A DNA stretch of 64,000 nt from the NCBI RefSeq assembly GCF_001457415.1, contig NZ_LN881723.1, positions 901,246 to 965,245 on the forward strand, in the 5' to 3' direction. This stretch comes from Gorillibacterium timonense (GTDB lineage Bacteria > Bacillota > Bacilli > Paenibacillales > NBRC-103111). Within the stretch, counting starts at the first letter, position 1. The number at the start of each line of letters is the position of its first letter. The notes beneath the pieces were generated by a model. It had not been told where the DNA came from and did not search any database. It saw only the letters and a program-made list of their open reading frames with translations. The translations under genes and the position numbers were made by a program. Of this stretch, positions 1 through 8,800 are shown one piece after another.

Positions 1-102
1 ATGCAGCGCGTCCCGCTTTAATCAGAGTTAGCCCATCACTGACGCCATTCGTTCCATTTGGTAACCGGAAGATGTGAATCGTGGATCGAAACTGATTTAT
101 CG
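1..102. other. Left edge, no confident gene
   Basis: No gene is called here. On the + strand one frame is open from base 3 to a TGA at 75-77 (24 codons, ending in GNRKM), which could be the 3' end of a gene starting outside the window, but nothing in it is recognisable. The - strand also has a short open stretch with no start codon or ribosome binding site. Confidence 0.3.
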
Positions 103-131
103 AAAAAGAGCTTCGGCATTGGCCGAAGCTC
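103..131 (-). terminator. Intrinsic terminator of the kamA-like/SDR/ligase operon
   Basis: A 10-bp perfect stem (GAGCTTCGGC with GCCGAAGCTC, 4-base loop) is followed on the - strand by TTTTT. It lies about 110 bases past the stop of the ligase gene and is the natural end of the three-gene - strand operon. Confidence 0.8.
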
Positions 132-243
132 CTTCGCATCGCAGTCACTTATTCGAAAGCGGGTCTCAGCCCAGGCTGAGTATCGTCTCCTCGATTCCCC
201 ACTTTCCGCCACCCACGCTCTTCCTCAGCTCGTTCTCCATCCG

Positions 244-1809
244 CTACCTCTCGATCCTTCGGCTCTCTTCCACCTTCAACCGCTTCTTGTCCAGCTTCCC
301 GAGCGGCGTGTACGGAAGTTCGTTCACAATCGTGAGCTCCCGAGGCATCTGATAGCGTGCCAGACGGGGCCGCAGCCAATCGAGCAGATCCTCCTCAGCA
401 AGCTCCTCTCCTTCGATCAAGCGGACGATTGCTTTCAGCCGCTGGCCGAACCGTTCGTCCCGCACTCCGATCACCGCTCCGTCCGCAACTCGGGGATGGG
501 TAAGCAGCACCTGCTCCACTTCAAGCGGATATACATTTTCTCCCGCCGAAACCACGAGATCATCGCTTCTTCCGCACAGGTAGAAATGCCCGGATCGATC
601 CATGTAACCGATATCTCCCGTATCGACCCAAACTCGTCGGCGATTGTGCATGGCACCGCTATTCTTGACAGTGAGTCGCCCGATTTGGCCGGGCTGCGCT
701 TTGCGCCCGAGCGCATCTCTGACCTGAAGCCGAACGCCGAAGATGGGCTTGCCAAGCGTCGTCGGCGCTTGCTCCAAGTCTTTCGGAGTAGCGATCAGGG
801 TCAACCCGGCCTCCGATGTTCCGTATAGGTTATACAGCACGGCTCCGAGGAGTCGGGAGGTTTCCTTGACCAGCCTGGGGTTCAGCTCTGCTCCTCCGGA
901 AGCGATGCAAGTGAGGGACCTCAGGTCATTCGCGTTATGCCGCAGCATCTTGTCGATCATCAACGGAACGGCTATCACGACTTGAACCTGATGCTCGCGG
1001 ATCGCCATGCATCCTATCGCCTCGTTGAAGCCTCCACGAAGCACGATCTTCTTCCCTAACGCGAGGAACAGGAACAAGACCGCTATTCCATACCCGTGGT
1101 ACAGGGGAGTCGCTATGTAGGCCGTTTGGGTGTTCATTAGCTTCAAGCGGGTCAGCATCGTTGCAAAAGCCGGCGAATAGGCGAACAGCGAAGGCTGATG
1201 CGCCGCCTCCTTTGCCTTTCCGGTCGTTCCGCTCGTCAGCAGCACCAGCTTCCCCCGAGAAGTCCTGGGCAGATTCTGCACGGGGTGAGCTGGAGGTTGG
1301 AGTAGGCTGGATTTTACCGGAGCGTCACCTATCGACCTGCCTGATCGGTGGAGATCGCCAGACCTGCTCACCCGTGTGGCCTTCGAATAAGCCGAGCACT
1401 CGACCCGGGCGGCGGCCTCGGGGTCATAGATCAGCAGATCAAAATCCTGCCGTTCAATGGCATCGTCAAGCTGGCTTTGGCTCATTTCGGCGTTCATGAG
1501 AACGAGATCGGCACCGCAGCGCGACACCGCAATCACCGTGATGACCAGCTCCGCGTGATTCCGGCACAGAACCCCTGCCTTACTGCCGCTCTTCAACCCG
1601 TAACACGCTCGCAGTTCCCTGGCAAGCCTCTCCGCCGCTTCAGCCAGCTGCTTGTAGGTGAGTGTCTCCCTCTCATCGGTTACAGCAATCCGATCCGGGT
1701 ACAAAGTGGCCGCATATTCCAACAGCGCCAGCAGATTGGTGCCATGCACGCGGATGGCTTGGAGCAAGCGAAACAGGGAAGCGGGTGTCAGCAGCCGGAG
1801 CACGGTCAT
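244..1809 (-). CDS. AMP-forming acyl/aminoacyl-CoA synthetase-like ligase
   Basis: A 521-residue ANL-superfamily adenylating enzyme, expected to activate a carboxylic acid as acyl-AMP and usually pass it to CoA or a carrier thiol. Visible motifs: TSGTTGKAKE (about 192-201), YGTSEAG (about 330), the TGD hinge followed by GRSDDL (about 398-420), and the C-terminal PLGKLDKKRL with the catalytic lysine. The P-loop departs from the usual TSGTTGxPKG (Pro to Ala, Gly to Glu). The N-terminus (LLALLEYAATLYPDR) resembles fatty-acid-CoA ligases of the FadD type. The ATG overlaps the stop of the upstream SDR gene by 4 bases (ATGA), so the two are probably translationally coupled. It is the last gene of the c-di-AMP riboswitch operon. 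Substrate unknown; fatty acid or beta-amino acid are both possible. Confidence 0.85.
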   Translation of the reverse strand: MTVLRLLTPASLFRLLQAIRVHGTNLLALLEYAATLYPDRIAVTDERETLTYKQLAEAAERLARELRACYGLKSGSKAGVLCRNHAELVITVIAVSRCGADLVLMNAEMSQSQLDDAIERQDFDLLIYDPEAAARVECSAYSKATRVSRSGDLHRSGRSIGDAPVKSSLLQPPAHPVQNLPRTSRGKLVLLTSGTTGKAKEAAHQPSLFAYSPAFATMLTRLKLMNTQTAYIATPLYHGYGIAVLFLFLALGKKIVLRGGFNEAIGCMAIREHQVQVVIAVPLMIDKMLRHNANDLRSLTCIASGGAELNPRLVKETSRLLGAVLYNLYGTSEAGLTLIATPKDLEQAPTTLGKPIFGVRLQVRDALGRKAQPGQIGRLTVKNSGAMHNRRRVWVDTGDIGYMDRSGHFYLCGRSDDLVVSAGENVYPLEVEQVLLTHPRVADGAVIGVRDERFGQRLKAIVRLIEGEELAEEDLLDWLRPRLARYQMPRELTIVNELPYTPLGKLDKKRLKVEESRRIER

Positions 1810-2654
1810 CCTCGCACTCTCCTCTTCTCCCTGTGTTCTGCAATCCTCTCAAACAGCCCTCTGAACAAGAGGGAAGCTGTTTGCCCGAAGAAGAGCCACC
1901 AGGGTCGATATCGTCTCTTCTTGGTATACAAGGATTTACAGATGATTCGAGCCGCTCGATCGGCGGACATAGCGGGCATCGTTCGGTATTTAGCAGTCGG
2001 TTCAATCATCGGGGTTCTCACGAGTGGAAGATAGACCGTGGTTGTGGCAATACCCAATGCAGCCAGCTCGGGAGCCGCTGAACGAAACCAAGTATCAAAT
2101 GCAGCCTTGGATGCCTGATACGCGGCCCAATGAGGGAGGGGGAGCAGAAGGGCATTCACCGTCGAGACATTGACGACATGCCCCCCTCTCTCCTTTAGAA
2201 GGGGAATCGTAGACAGCAGCAATCGCACCGGCGCCGAATAGTTAATCGCCATCGTCCGTGAATAATCATGAAAGCGGTCAAGGGAGTCCTGAATCGTCCG
2301 ATGGATGGACAAACCGGCATTGCTGACGATGATGTCCACGCCATGAGGAAGCGCATGCAGGTGATCCAATAGACGTCCCATCTCCTCCTCCTGCCGCAAG
2401 TCCCCCGCCACTACGCTGACTTTTGCCGTCCTCGTCTCAATCTCCTGCTTGAGGGCCGCTAACTTCTCCTCATTTCGCCCAGCCAAAACCAAATGCACCG
2501 GATAATCGGACAATAGAAGCGCTGTCCGCTCTCCGATTCCCGAGCTTGCACCTGTGATGAGGATGGTTTTTCCGCTAATCCGGCGGGCAAGCTTGCGAGA
2601 ATTTAGAGAAGGTGGAGGAAACAGCAGGGTTTCCAGGAAACGATGGTTGGACAT
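1806..2654 (-). CDS. SDR-family NAD(P)-dependent oxidoreductase
   Basis: A 282-residue short-chain dehydrogenase/reductase. The Rossmann motif TGASSGIG is near residue 35, followed by NAG in the SNAGLS segment, the catalytic serine in VNVSTVNA, and the YxxxK pair in YQASK. The frame extends 16 codons upstream, but the ATG at 2654 has AAGGAG five bases before it and is preferred. The substrate cannot be read from sequence; the family reduces or oxidises carbonyl/hydroxyl groups, and SDRs next to FadD-type ligases can act as acyl-CoA or aldehyde reductases. It sits 67 bases after the KamA-family gene and overlaps the ligase gene by 4 bases, so all three are likely one transcript. Confidence 0.88.
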   Translation of the reverse strand: MSNHRFLETLLFPPPSLNSRKLARRISGKTILITGASSGIGERTALLLSDYPVHLVLAGRNEEKLAALKQEIETRTAKVSVVAGDLRQEEEMGRLLDHLHALPHGVDIIVSNAGLSIHRTIQDSLDRFHDYSRTMAINYSAPVRLLLSTIPLLKERGGHVVNVSTVNALLLPLPHWAAYQASKAAFDTWFRSAAPELAALGIATTTVYLPLVRTPMIEPTAKYRTMPAMSADRAARIICKSLYTKKRRYRPWWLFFGQTASLLFRGLFERIAEHREKRRVRG

Positions 2655-2721
2655 GGCGGCTCCTTCGTCACGCAGAGGTCGGGTAGAGCGTAATTCAAAC
2701 AACGAATTCGAGCCGTACGCT

Positions 2722-3888
2722 CTAGGAATTAACGGATTGCTTCCCCCGGGAGGAAGGCGGACACATCACGAAATGATGCTTTTTACCGGGAGCGTTCCAG
2801 TACCGTTCATTCCCCGGCAGATCGTCGAACCAAGAGGCGCCCGGAGGGCAATCCAGAATCATCAGCTTTCCGTAATGGCCTTCTCGGGACTGATGGTATT
2901 TCAAGTAGGCTTTTCCATTCTCGATGGCAAGAATTTCGATTTTCCCGGAAGAATGACTCATGACAAGCCGCACCCGCTTGCCGAGCCCTGAGGTTCGAGC
3001 CTTGGCTTCTTCAACCAAGCGATAGGCATTCTCCAAGGACAAAACGAATTCGCTGTTTCCGGCCACCGGACGATTGATGAAGAAGTAATATGGAGCAATC
3101 CCGCTCCAAGACAGGCGATCAAGCAGGTCGGCAAGCACGGCAGGATCGTCATTGATGCCTCGAAGAATCGGCGTCTGATTCATCACGACCGCGCCGGCAT
3201 CCAGGAGCGCACGGAACGCGGTTCGCGCTTCGGCGGTCAGTTCCCGGGGGTGGTTTACATGCGCCATGATATAGATGCGCTTCTCCGGCGTTGAATAATT
3301 GCGGATGGCTGTGAGCAGCTCTTCGTCCTCATAGATTCTCATCGGCTGAAAGACCGGCATTTTGGAGCCGAGCCGGATGATCTGAACGTGGGGGATCTCT
3401 CTTAGCTTGGCGAGGATCTCGATCAGCCGTTTCGTAGAAAGCATGAGGCTGTCACCTCCCGTGAGCAGCACGTTGCTGATCTCGGGATGGGCGGCGATGT
3501 AAGCCAGCCCCGGTTCCGGATTCGCTGAAGCTTCGTGCACCTCTTGCTGGAACAGCCTCTTGCGGAAGCAGTAGCGGCAATAAGCGGCGCAGACTTCGGA
3601 GACGACCAAGAGCGCAGTTGATCCGTATTTGTGCTGACAGCCGGGCACGACATAATTGGCTTCCTCGTCGGAGGCGTCCCAACGGCCGTATTCCTTGAGC
3701 TCCCCTTCACCGGGGATAACCAGCTTGCGGATCGGGTCGTGCGGATCGCTCCAATCGATCAGATTTGCATAATAATCGTTAATGCGAAAAGCGTAACGGT
3801 CTGTAACCTTCCTTAATTCTATCCGTTTCTCTTCCGGCAGAAAAGCTTCCAGTTTATCCAGATTGGTGAAATAAGTCGGTTTTGACAT
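2722..3888 (-). CDS. KamA-family radical SAM aminomutase
   Basis: A 388-residue radical SAM/PLP enzyme of the lysine 2,3-aminomutase (KamA) family, which moves an alpha-amino group to the beta carbon. The [4Fe-4S] motif C-x3-C-x2-C is at C100, C104 and C107 (CAAYCRYCF). LLTGGDSLM (about 141-150) is the glycine-rich SAM-binding segment, and the lysine of GLGK (about K304) aligns with the PLP lysine of KamA. It is somewhat shorter than clostridial KamA (about 416). By eye, the Asp pair that holds the substrate side-chain amine in lysine enzymes is absent: the first position is Arg273 in INRPVAG. This suggests a different substrate, perhaps an acidic amino acid. GGAGGA precedes the ATG. It is the first gene of an operon behind a c-di-AMP riboswitch. 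Confidence 0.88.
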   Translation of the reverse strand: MSKPTYFTNLDKLEAFLPEEKRIELRKVTDRYAFRINDYYANLIDWSDPHDPIRKLVIPGEGELKEYGRWDASDEEANYVVPGCQHKYGSTALLVVSEVCAAYCRYCFRKRLFQQEVHEASANPEPGLAYIAAHPEISNVLLTGGDSLMLSTKRLIEILAKLREIPHVQIIRLGSKMPVFQPMRIYEDEELLTAIRNYSTPEKRIYIMAHVNHPRELTAEARTAFRALLDAGAVVMNQTPILRGINDDPAVLADLLDRLSWSGIAPYYFFINRPVAGNSEFVLSLENAYRLVEEAKARTSGLGKRVRLVMSHSSGKIEILAIENGKAYLKYHQSREGHYGKLMILDCPPGASWFDDLPGNERYWNAPGKKHHFVMCPPSSRGKQSVNS

Positions 3889-4039
3889 GGATCGTTCCTC
3901 CTCATCCGTGTGGGCAGTGTTGCGCTTGCTGCGCCGGCTGCTGGATCACCGATCCTTCGAACCTCCCTTCTCGCATGAATTGGCTGTTAGGGACAAGAAA
4001 CAGACAGCTGTTGTTCAAGCAGAAGGTCCAAAAAAGCAG

Positions 4040-4062
4040 AAAAAGACCCCGAAGGGTCTTTT
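4040..4062 (-). terminator. Terminator of the c-di-AMP riboswitch expression platform
   Basis: A 9-bp stem (AAAAGACCC with GGGTCTTTT) closed by a UUCG loop on the - strand, followed by TTC. It lies between the riboswitch aptamer and the KamA-family gene, with no gene between, so it is read as the ligand-controlled terminator. The stem is nearly symmetrical and may also work on the + strand. Confidence 0.8.
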
Positions 4063-4095
4063 GTATGCTCGTATCGTGAAGAAGAAAGCGGACCC

Positions 4096-4218
4096 ATCTT
4101 CTGCTGACGAGGTTAGCTGACGGGCTCGGGATGGATGGTTCCCTATGTCGCAGATGCGACGATTCGCCCCAAAGACTTGGTTCCCCCGCTCTCCGGTGCA
4201 AGACCGGAAATTAAGCGC
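4096..4218 (-). ncRNA. c-di-AMP (ydaO/yuaA) riboswitch aptamer
   Basis: On the - strand this segment carries the hallmark blocks of the ydaO/yuaA riboswitch in the right order: GCTTAAT, a GC hairpin, GCGGGGGAACC, TTGGGGCGAATC, ATAGGGAACC, CCCGAGCCCGTCAGC and TAACCTCGTCAGC. The class binds cyclic di-AMP and generally switches transcription off when the ligand is high; it is known upstream of potassium/osmolyte transporters and cell-wall hydrolases. Here it is followed by a terminator and then the KamA/SDR/ligase operon, an unusual cargo. A consensus promoter lies directly upstream. Confidence 0.93.
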
Positions 4219-4224
4219 TCTTCC

Positions 4225-4253
4225 ATTGTATTCGTTTTCATTCGATCTGGCAA
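4225..4253 (-). promoter_or_regulatory. Sigma-A promoter of the riboswitch/kamA-like operon
   Basis: TTGCCA (-35, 4248-4253) and TACAAT (-10, 4225-4230) are separated by exactly 17 bases on the - strand. The predicted start near 4218 is just before the riboswitch P1 strand. The operon therefore has its own promoter, independent of the upstream tRNA. Confidence 0.82.
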
Positions 4254-4277
4254 CCCTGTGCACTTCTGCAAAGCAAT

Positions 4278-4310
4278 AAAAAAGTCCCCCGCAGAATTGC
4301 GGAAGGACTT
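4278..4310 (-). terminator. Terminator of the tRNA-fMet gene
   Basis: On the - strand AAGTCC...GGACTT with an inner CGCA/TGCG pairing is followed by a run of T. It begins about nine bases past the tRNA 3' end and insulates the riboswitch promoter from tRNA transcription. Confidence 0.82.
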
Positions 4311-4318
4311 CTCAGTAA

Positions 4319-4392
<74 letters not shown>

Positions 4393-4786
4393 TCAACTTT
4401 TATAATATATCACAACCGCACTGAGAACACAAGGTCTATTTATTTTCTTTGTATTGTTGTGAAATCGAATGATGGCATCCATTCAATTTTTTTCCCATAG
4501 TATAACCAAACATTCGTTCTTTTTCTGGTTAAAATTTTTCAGTTATGTATTATAATCGTTATATATCACCAGAACACGCATTGGCATTCGTAACCATCCC
4601 CAACGTCTTATCGATTCACTCATGGCCTTGGCCATATGCCTTTGTTTTTGTGGCAACATAACCTTCTGCATGCCCTGGCACAGATAACTCAACATCAACT
4701 TAGTGGTGTTGTACAACTTGACGAATGGGTTATTGCGCTAACCTTCTATTTTCTATACCTATTTTAATTACGGGGGAGTTGCAAAA
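4393..4786. other. AT-rich intergenic region, possible gene remnant
   Basis: About 390 bases, markedly AT-richer than the surroundings. It holds the tRNA promoter at its left end. Between roughly 4569 and 4735 the - strand has an open frame of about 55 codons containing NNPFVKLYNTTKLML and QKQRHMAKAM, entered directly after a stop codon and without a start, which may be the remnant of a longer protein (possibly a transposase; not identified). No convincing promoter for the VOC gene was found. Confidence 0.35.
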
Positions 4787-5269
4787 ATGAAATTTATGGG
4801 TCCTATAATACTGGTTGAGAACCTTGATCTTTCAAGGGATTTTTATGAAAGGATTTTAAAACAAAAGGTAACACATGATTTTGGAGTTAATGTTTCTTTT
4901 GAAAATGGCTTAGCGATACATTCAAGAACTCACTTTGAAGAAATACACAAGATGAAAGGTTCTCATCCCATTTTATACGGGTCTAATAGCGCTGAATTGA
5001 ACTTTGAAACCGAAGAACTAGATGACATCTATAATGAACTCAAACAAGTAAAGGTCGAATTTATCCATGAAATACAAGAAGCACCGTGGGGGCAAAGGGG
5101 TATCACGTTCTATGACCCTGATAAACATGTTGTATCTATAGGAGAAGCAATGGAAGGTGTAGTAAATCGTCTTTATAAACAAGGGCTATCCGTTGATGAA
5201 GTAGTCAGCAAAACTGCCATGCCAAAGGAATTTGTTGAACAAGCAATTAAAAAAACACAAAAATGGTGA
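4787..5269 (+). CDS. VOC-family (glyoxalase/dioxygenase fold) protein
   Basis: A 160-residue vicinal-oxygen-chelate fold protein: IILVENLDLSRDFYERIL at the start, then the second half with GITFYDPDKHVVSIGE, the usual site of a metal-ligand Glu. The C-terminal 40 residues (VDEVVSKTAMPKEFVEQAI) form a helical extension beyond the VOC fold. GGGGAG precedes the ATG. Codon use is clearly AT-richer than neighbouring genes, which suggests horizontal acquisition. The reaction is not predictable; the family includes lyases, dioxygenases and antibiotic-binding proteins. Confidence 0.8.
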   Translation: MKFMGPIILVENLDLSRDFYERILKQKVTHDFGVNVSFENGLAIHSRTHFEEIHKMKGSHPILYGSNSAELNFETEELDDIYNELKQVKVEFIHEIQEAPWGQRGITFYDPDKHVVSIGEAMEGVVNRLYKQGLSVDEVVSKTAMPKEFVEQAIKKTQKW

Positions 5270-5700
5270 GGATGGCCGGTAACCCGGTAATTGTCGTTGC
5301 GATGAAAGGCGTCATTCGTTCCGATCAGGGCTTGCTCCTTGTCAAAAGGGCTCCGAAGGACGAAACGGGTGCAGGCGTTTGGGAATGGCCCGGAGGCAAG
5401 CTGGAATTTGGAGAAGCGTTATCGGAAGGTCTGCATCGAGAGATTCTGGAGGAGACTGCTCTGGATGTGACCATTGACGAGCTGCTTTATGCCACTACGT
5501 TCTTGACAAGCCCCACTCGGCAAGTGGTATTGCTCACATACAAGTGCCAATACTGTGGCGGTTCCGTACGCTTATCGGAGGAGCATACGGACTGGCGATG
5601 GGTGAAGCCGGACGAGCTGCACGGAATCCTAGCGGAGGATATCTGGGAGGATATGAGCCGATATGGGGTGTTGGGGCGTATATTTTTTCCACTCCGATAA
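5263..5700 (+). CDS. Nudix hydrolase (MutT-like)
   Basis: A 145-residue Nudix protein. The Nudix box is readable from GGKLEFGEALSEGL to HREILEETAL (about residues 43-66): the spaced G and E, then RE-x2-EE, bind the catalytic magnesium. These enzymes cleave nucleoside diphosphates linked to another group. The start is uncertain: the ATG at 5263 overlaps the VOC stop and has no clear ribosome binding site; GTG 5266 and ATG 5272 are alternatives. Base composition jumps from AT-rich to the GC level of the rest of the window almost exactly at the gene border, so the native upstream region may have been replaced by the AT-rich segment. Confidence 0.85.
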   Translation: MVRMAGNPVIVVAMKGVIRSDQGLLLVKRAPKDETGAGVWEWPGGKLEFGEALSEGLHREILEETALDVTIDELLYATTFLTSPTRQVVLLTYKCQYCGGSVRLSEEHTDWRWVKPDELHGILAEDIWEDMSRYGVLGRIFFPLR

Positions 5701-5773
5701 CAGCTGGCCTATGAACTTGCAGGACTTTCCTTGCCCTGTCCCCCCTATTCAATCAACAAGCATCCTCTTGTAA

Positions 5774-5810
5774 AAAACGCCCGCTCGGAGTCAAGTCCGG
5801 CAGGCGTTTT
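5774..5810. terminator. Bidirectional terminator between nudix and adhesin genes
   Basis: AAAACGCC pairs with GGCGTTTT, with an inner CGGA/TCCG pairing. A-run on one side and T-run on the other make it usable by the + strand Nudix gene and the - strand adhesin gene. Confidence 0.75.
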
Positions 5811-5859
5811 CTATTGAACGGCAGTAGGGAATGCAGTTTGCTTATGATACGGAAATAGG

Positions 5860-8800
5860 TTACTTGCTCTTTTTGACTCGGAAGCGCAGACCGAACCCGA
5901 GGAAGATCAACCCGATGCCCATGATCTGCAAATACCGGTAGCTGGATTCACCGGTTTGAGGAAGCGTAGCCGGAGGTGTTCCGTTGCTTCCATTGCCGGA
6001 ATCTCCGCCGCCGAGCGGAATTTCATCGACATTGATGTCGACCAGCACTTCCGTTTCGTTGCCATCTTTGTCGCGGACAATGATTTTAAAATCGTCTTTT
6101 CCCGTATATCCCGGGTCTGGTGTATAGGTCCATTTGCCATTATCATCGACGGTTACCGTTCCGTGTTCCGGTTGATCAACCGTTACTGATCCGCCGGGCG
6201 GAACCTTCACTTCACCGGTTACGGGTTTATCTTGTACGGTCTCCTCCTGCTGTTTCGTCGGAGTAGGCGTTACCGTCGGCGTTGCGCTAGGCGCTACCGT
6301 CGGTGTCGCAGTCGGCGTAGGCGTCGACGTTGCTGTCGGGGTTTCGAGCGGTGTCGCCGTCGGTGTTTCAGCCGACGTAGGCGTCGGTGCCGAAGTCACT
6401 ATTGGCGGCGTTGCCGTCGGTGTCGCAGTCGCCGTTGCCGTCGGTGTCGCAGTCGCCGTTGCACTCGGAGACGTGCTCGGCGATGTGCTTGGCGACGTGC
6501 TCGGTGATGTGCTTGGCGACGTGCTCGGTGATGTGCTTGGCGACGTGCTCGGCGATGTGCTTGGCGACGTGCTCGGCGATGTGCTTGGCGACGTGCTCGG
6601 TGATGTGCTTGGCGACGTGCTCGGTGATGTGCTTGGCGACGTGCTCGGTGATGTGCTTGGCGACGTGCTCGGCGATGTGCTTGGCGACGTGCTCGGCGAT
6701 GTGCTTGGCGACGTGCTCGGTGACGATGACGGCGACGGAACAATCACCTTCGCATTTGTCAGTTCCCATTCGATCGGTGTGTTGGATATAATCTCCAAAT
6801 TCTTTTGATTTAATTCGAGCGTATATCCTTCAGGGGCCTCAATTTCCTTTAAGTAGTACTTGCCGGCTAGAAGATTTTCGAACGTTACCTGTCCGTTCAT
6901 ATCCGTAGTTAGCTCATCTACCAGAACGGGGTCAGTATTAAGCAAGCTATAGAGCCCATAAACCGCACCCGGCAAGAGTCGAGTTTTCTCGTCTCGATCT
7001 ACTTTAGTGACGATTAAGCTACCCCGTACTCCCGTGATCGTACCGGAACCACTAGAGAGGGCCACGTTGAATTCCTTGGTGTCACTCTTGGTAACTAGCT
7101 TTGTATTTTTACCGGAGAAGTCAACAGAGTTCCCTACCTTATCACCATCGACTGCGTCAATTACCGATTGATACTCCAAGATATACGGTCTTGTTATTTC
7201 CGTAAAAAAGCTCAGTTCAAATCCTTGCTGTCCGCCTAATCCTGTGGTGATCTCAAGCCGGTAATCCTTGTCTTTCTCTAGCGGTACTCCCTTCTTCGTC
7301 ACCGTCCCATTCGACTGCACATCGGTTGCATACAAGCGGAAGGAAGCTGGCAAGAGCACTTGATTTACTGTAGGTGTATCCTTAATCTTGGCTTGATCTA
7401 CTGTTGATTGCCCCCTATTGATGTAGATCGTCCAGTCTATAATCTTCCCTCTTTGCGAACCCTGCTTTGCAACATATTCGCCACCCTTCTTTACCTCTAC
7501 TGAGAATGTCAAATCCTTAGAAACCCTCGTTGCTCCATCGAAAAGTTTTGCCGTGTTAGAGACCGATTCTGAGCCAATCAGCTTACCAGCCAAGGAAGTC
7601 TTAAAAGTGACATAATACGGTGTGGAGATGGGTTTATTGAAATGAATAGTGAGTTTGTTGTTCGAATAATTTGTGGTATACGCTGTCTTATCCAGCTCAG
7701 CCCCTACGTCATAACCTCCATCAACCTTCACTGTCATGGAGGATACCTTAACAGAATCCAAGTCTAGAACCTGATCCTGCTCTAATTGATCCTCCAGCTT
7801 TCCTTTACTGATCGTCTTGCTATTGTAGTTCAATCCGATATTCCAGGTAATTTGCTTGTCTACCGCGTCATACTTACCATCTTTGAAGCCATTGTCCTGT
7901 GCCTCTTTCTTCGGAGAAAAGGTTGAGGCCTCGTCTTTGGTCCGATCCTTGTTATCCGCGTCATTCCAGGTTACGTGAGCATTATTCATGAAATCAACAG
8001 GATTCGTTACCCAATTTTCCTTCAGCTCATCATTATTAAAGGCAGTCGTGTAGGTGATATCAATCGGTTTTTTGATCGTACCCGGGAAGTTCAAGACAAA
8101 GCCATTTTTCCCCGACGCAACAGGGGTAAACGCGTATTCCCCAGTAGGAACGGGACTGCCATCAGCGAACGTTACTGCCAAAGTACGCTGATCAAGAGTA
8201 AGCCCTTTACTCGGAAAAGTATCGGTCACCGTAACATTGGTCATCGTTTGGCTGTCTCTGTTCAGGGAGATTTTCCATTGGACGGTCTTGTTTTGATAGT
8301 CGGCATCAGACCATTCCTTGTGGACAACCATCTGTTTAATTTCTTGATTAATAGTTTTGGATTCTGATCCCCACTTCACCGTATTGGTGACAGAAGAATC
8401 GGAAATCACTTGCTTGTTCGCCTTCGTCTTGTATTCGATTCGAAGCGGCTCTGTTACATCAGACTCAAATTTCAGACGGAAACCGTTTAATGTATTCCCC
8501 TCATTATCGGTTGATGTAGCGGGAGTTACCGAAAATTTCGGAGCGTCAGACTCTTTCCCCTTTGTCTCATTTCCGTTCGCATCCAGGCTGACCGGATAGA
8601 CATGGACCGAGTCAACCAAATCTTGCGTGGAGTTAAAGAAATCGTCAAGCTCGGCTTTATCCTGTGGAATCGTTTTGCCGTTATAGTTGTACAGAACGGC
8701 CCAACTGATCGTTTGGGTTTTGTTGTCATAACCGTCAGCTTTCTTAGCCAGTGCTTCTCCCTGTTTGGTATCGACTTTTTTACTGTCCGCCAGTTCCACA

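Noticed and set aside
58-828. 256-codon + strand frame opposite the ligase gene
   Set aside because: It lies antisense to a well-supported ANL ligase, has no ribosome binding site and no recognisable domain.
4110-4200. 5S rRNA or T-box leader near the tRNA
   Set aside because: The conserved blocks match the ydaO/c-di-AMP class in order and no tRNA-binding T-box sequence is present.
3902-4201. 99-codon - strand frame across the riboswitch
   Set aside because: It runs through the c-di-AMP aptamer and its terminator; the nucleotide signals explain the region better.
6387-6791. Repetitive frames on both strands of the SPST array
   Set aside because: They are by-products of a 12-bp stop-free repeat; only the adhesin frame continues into real domains.
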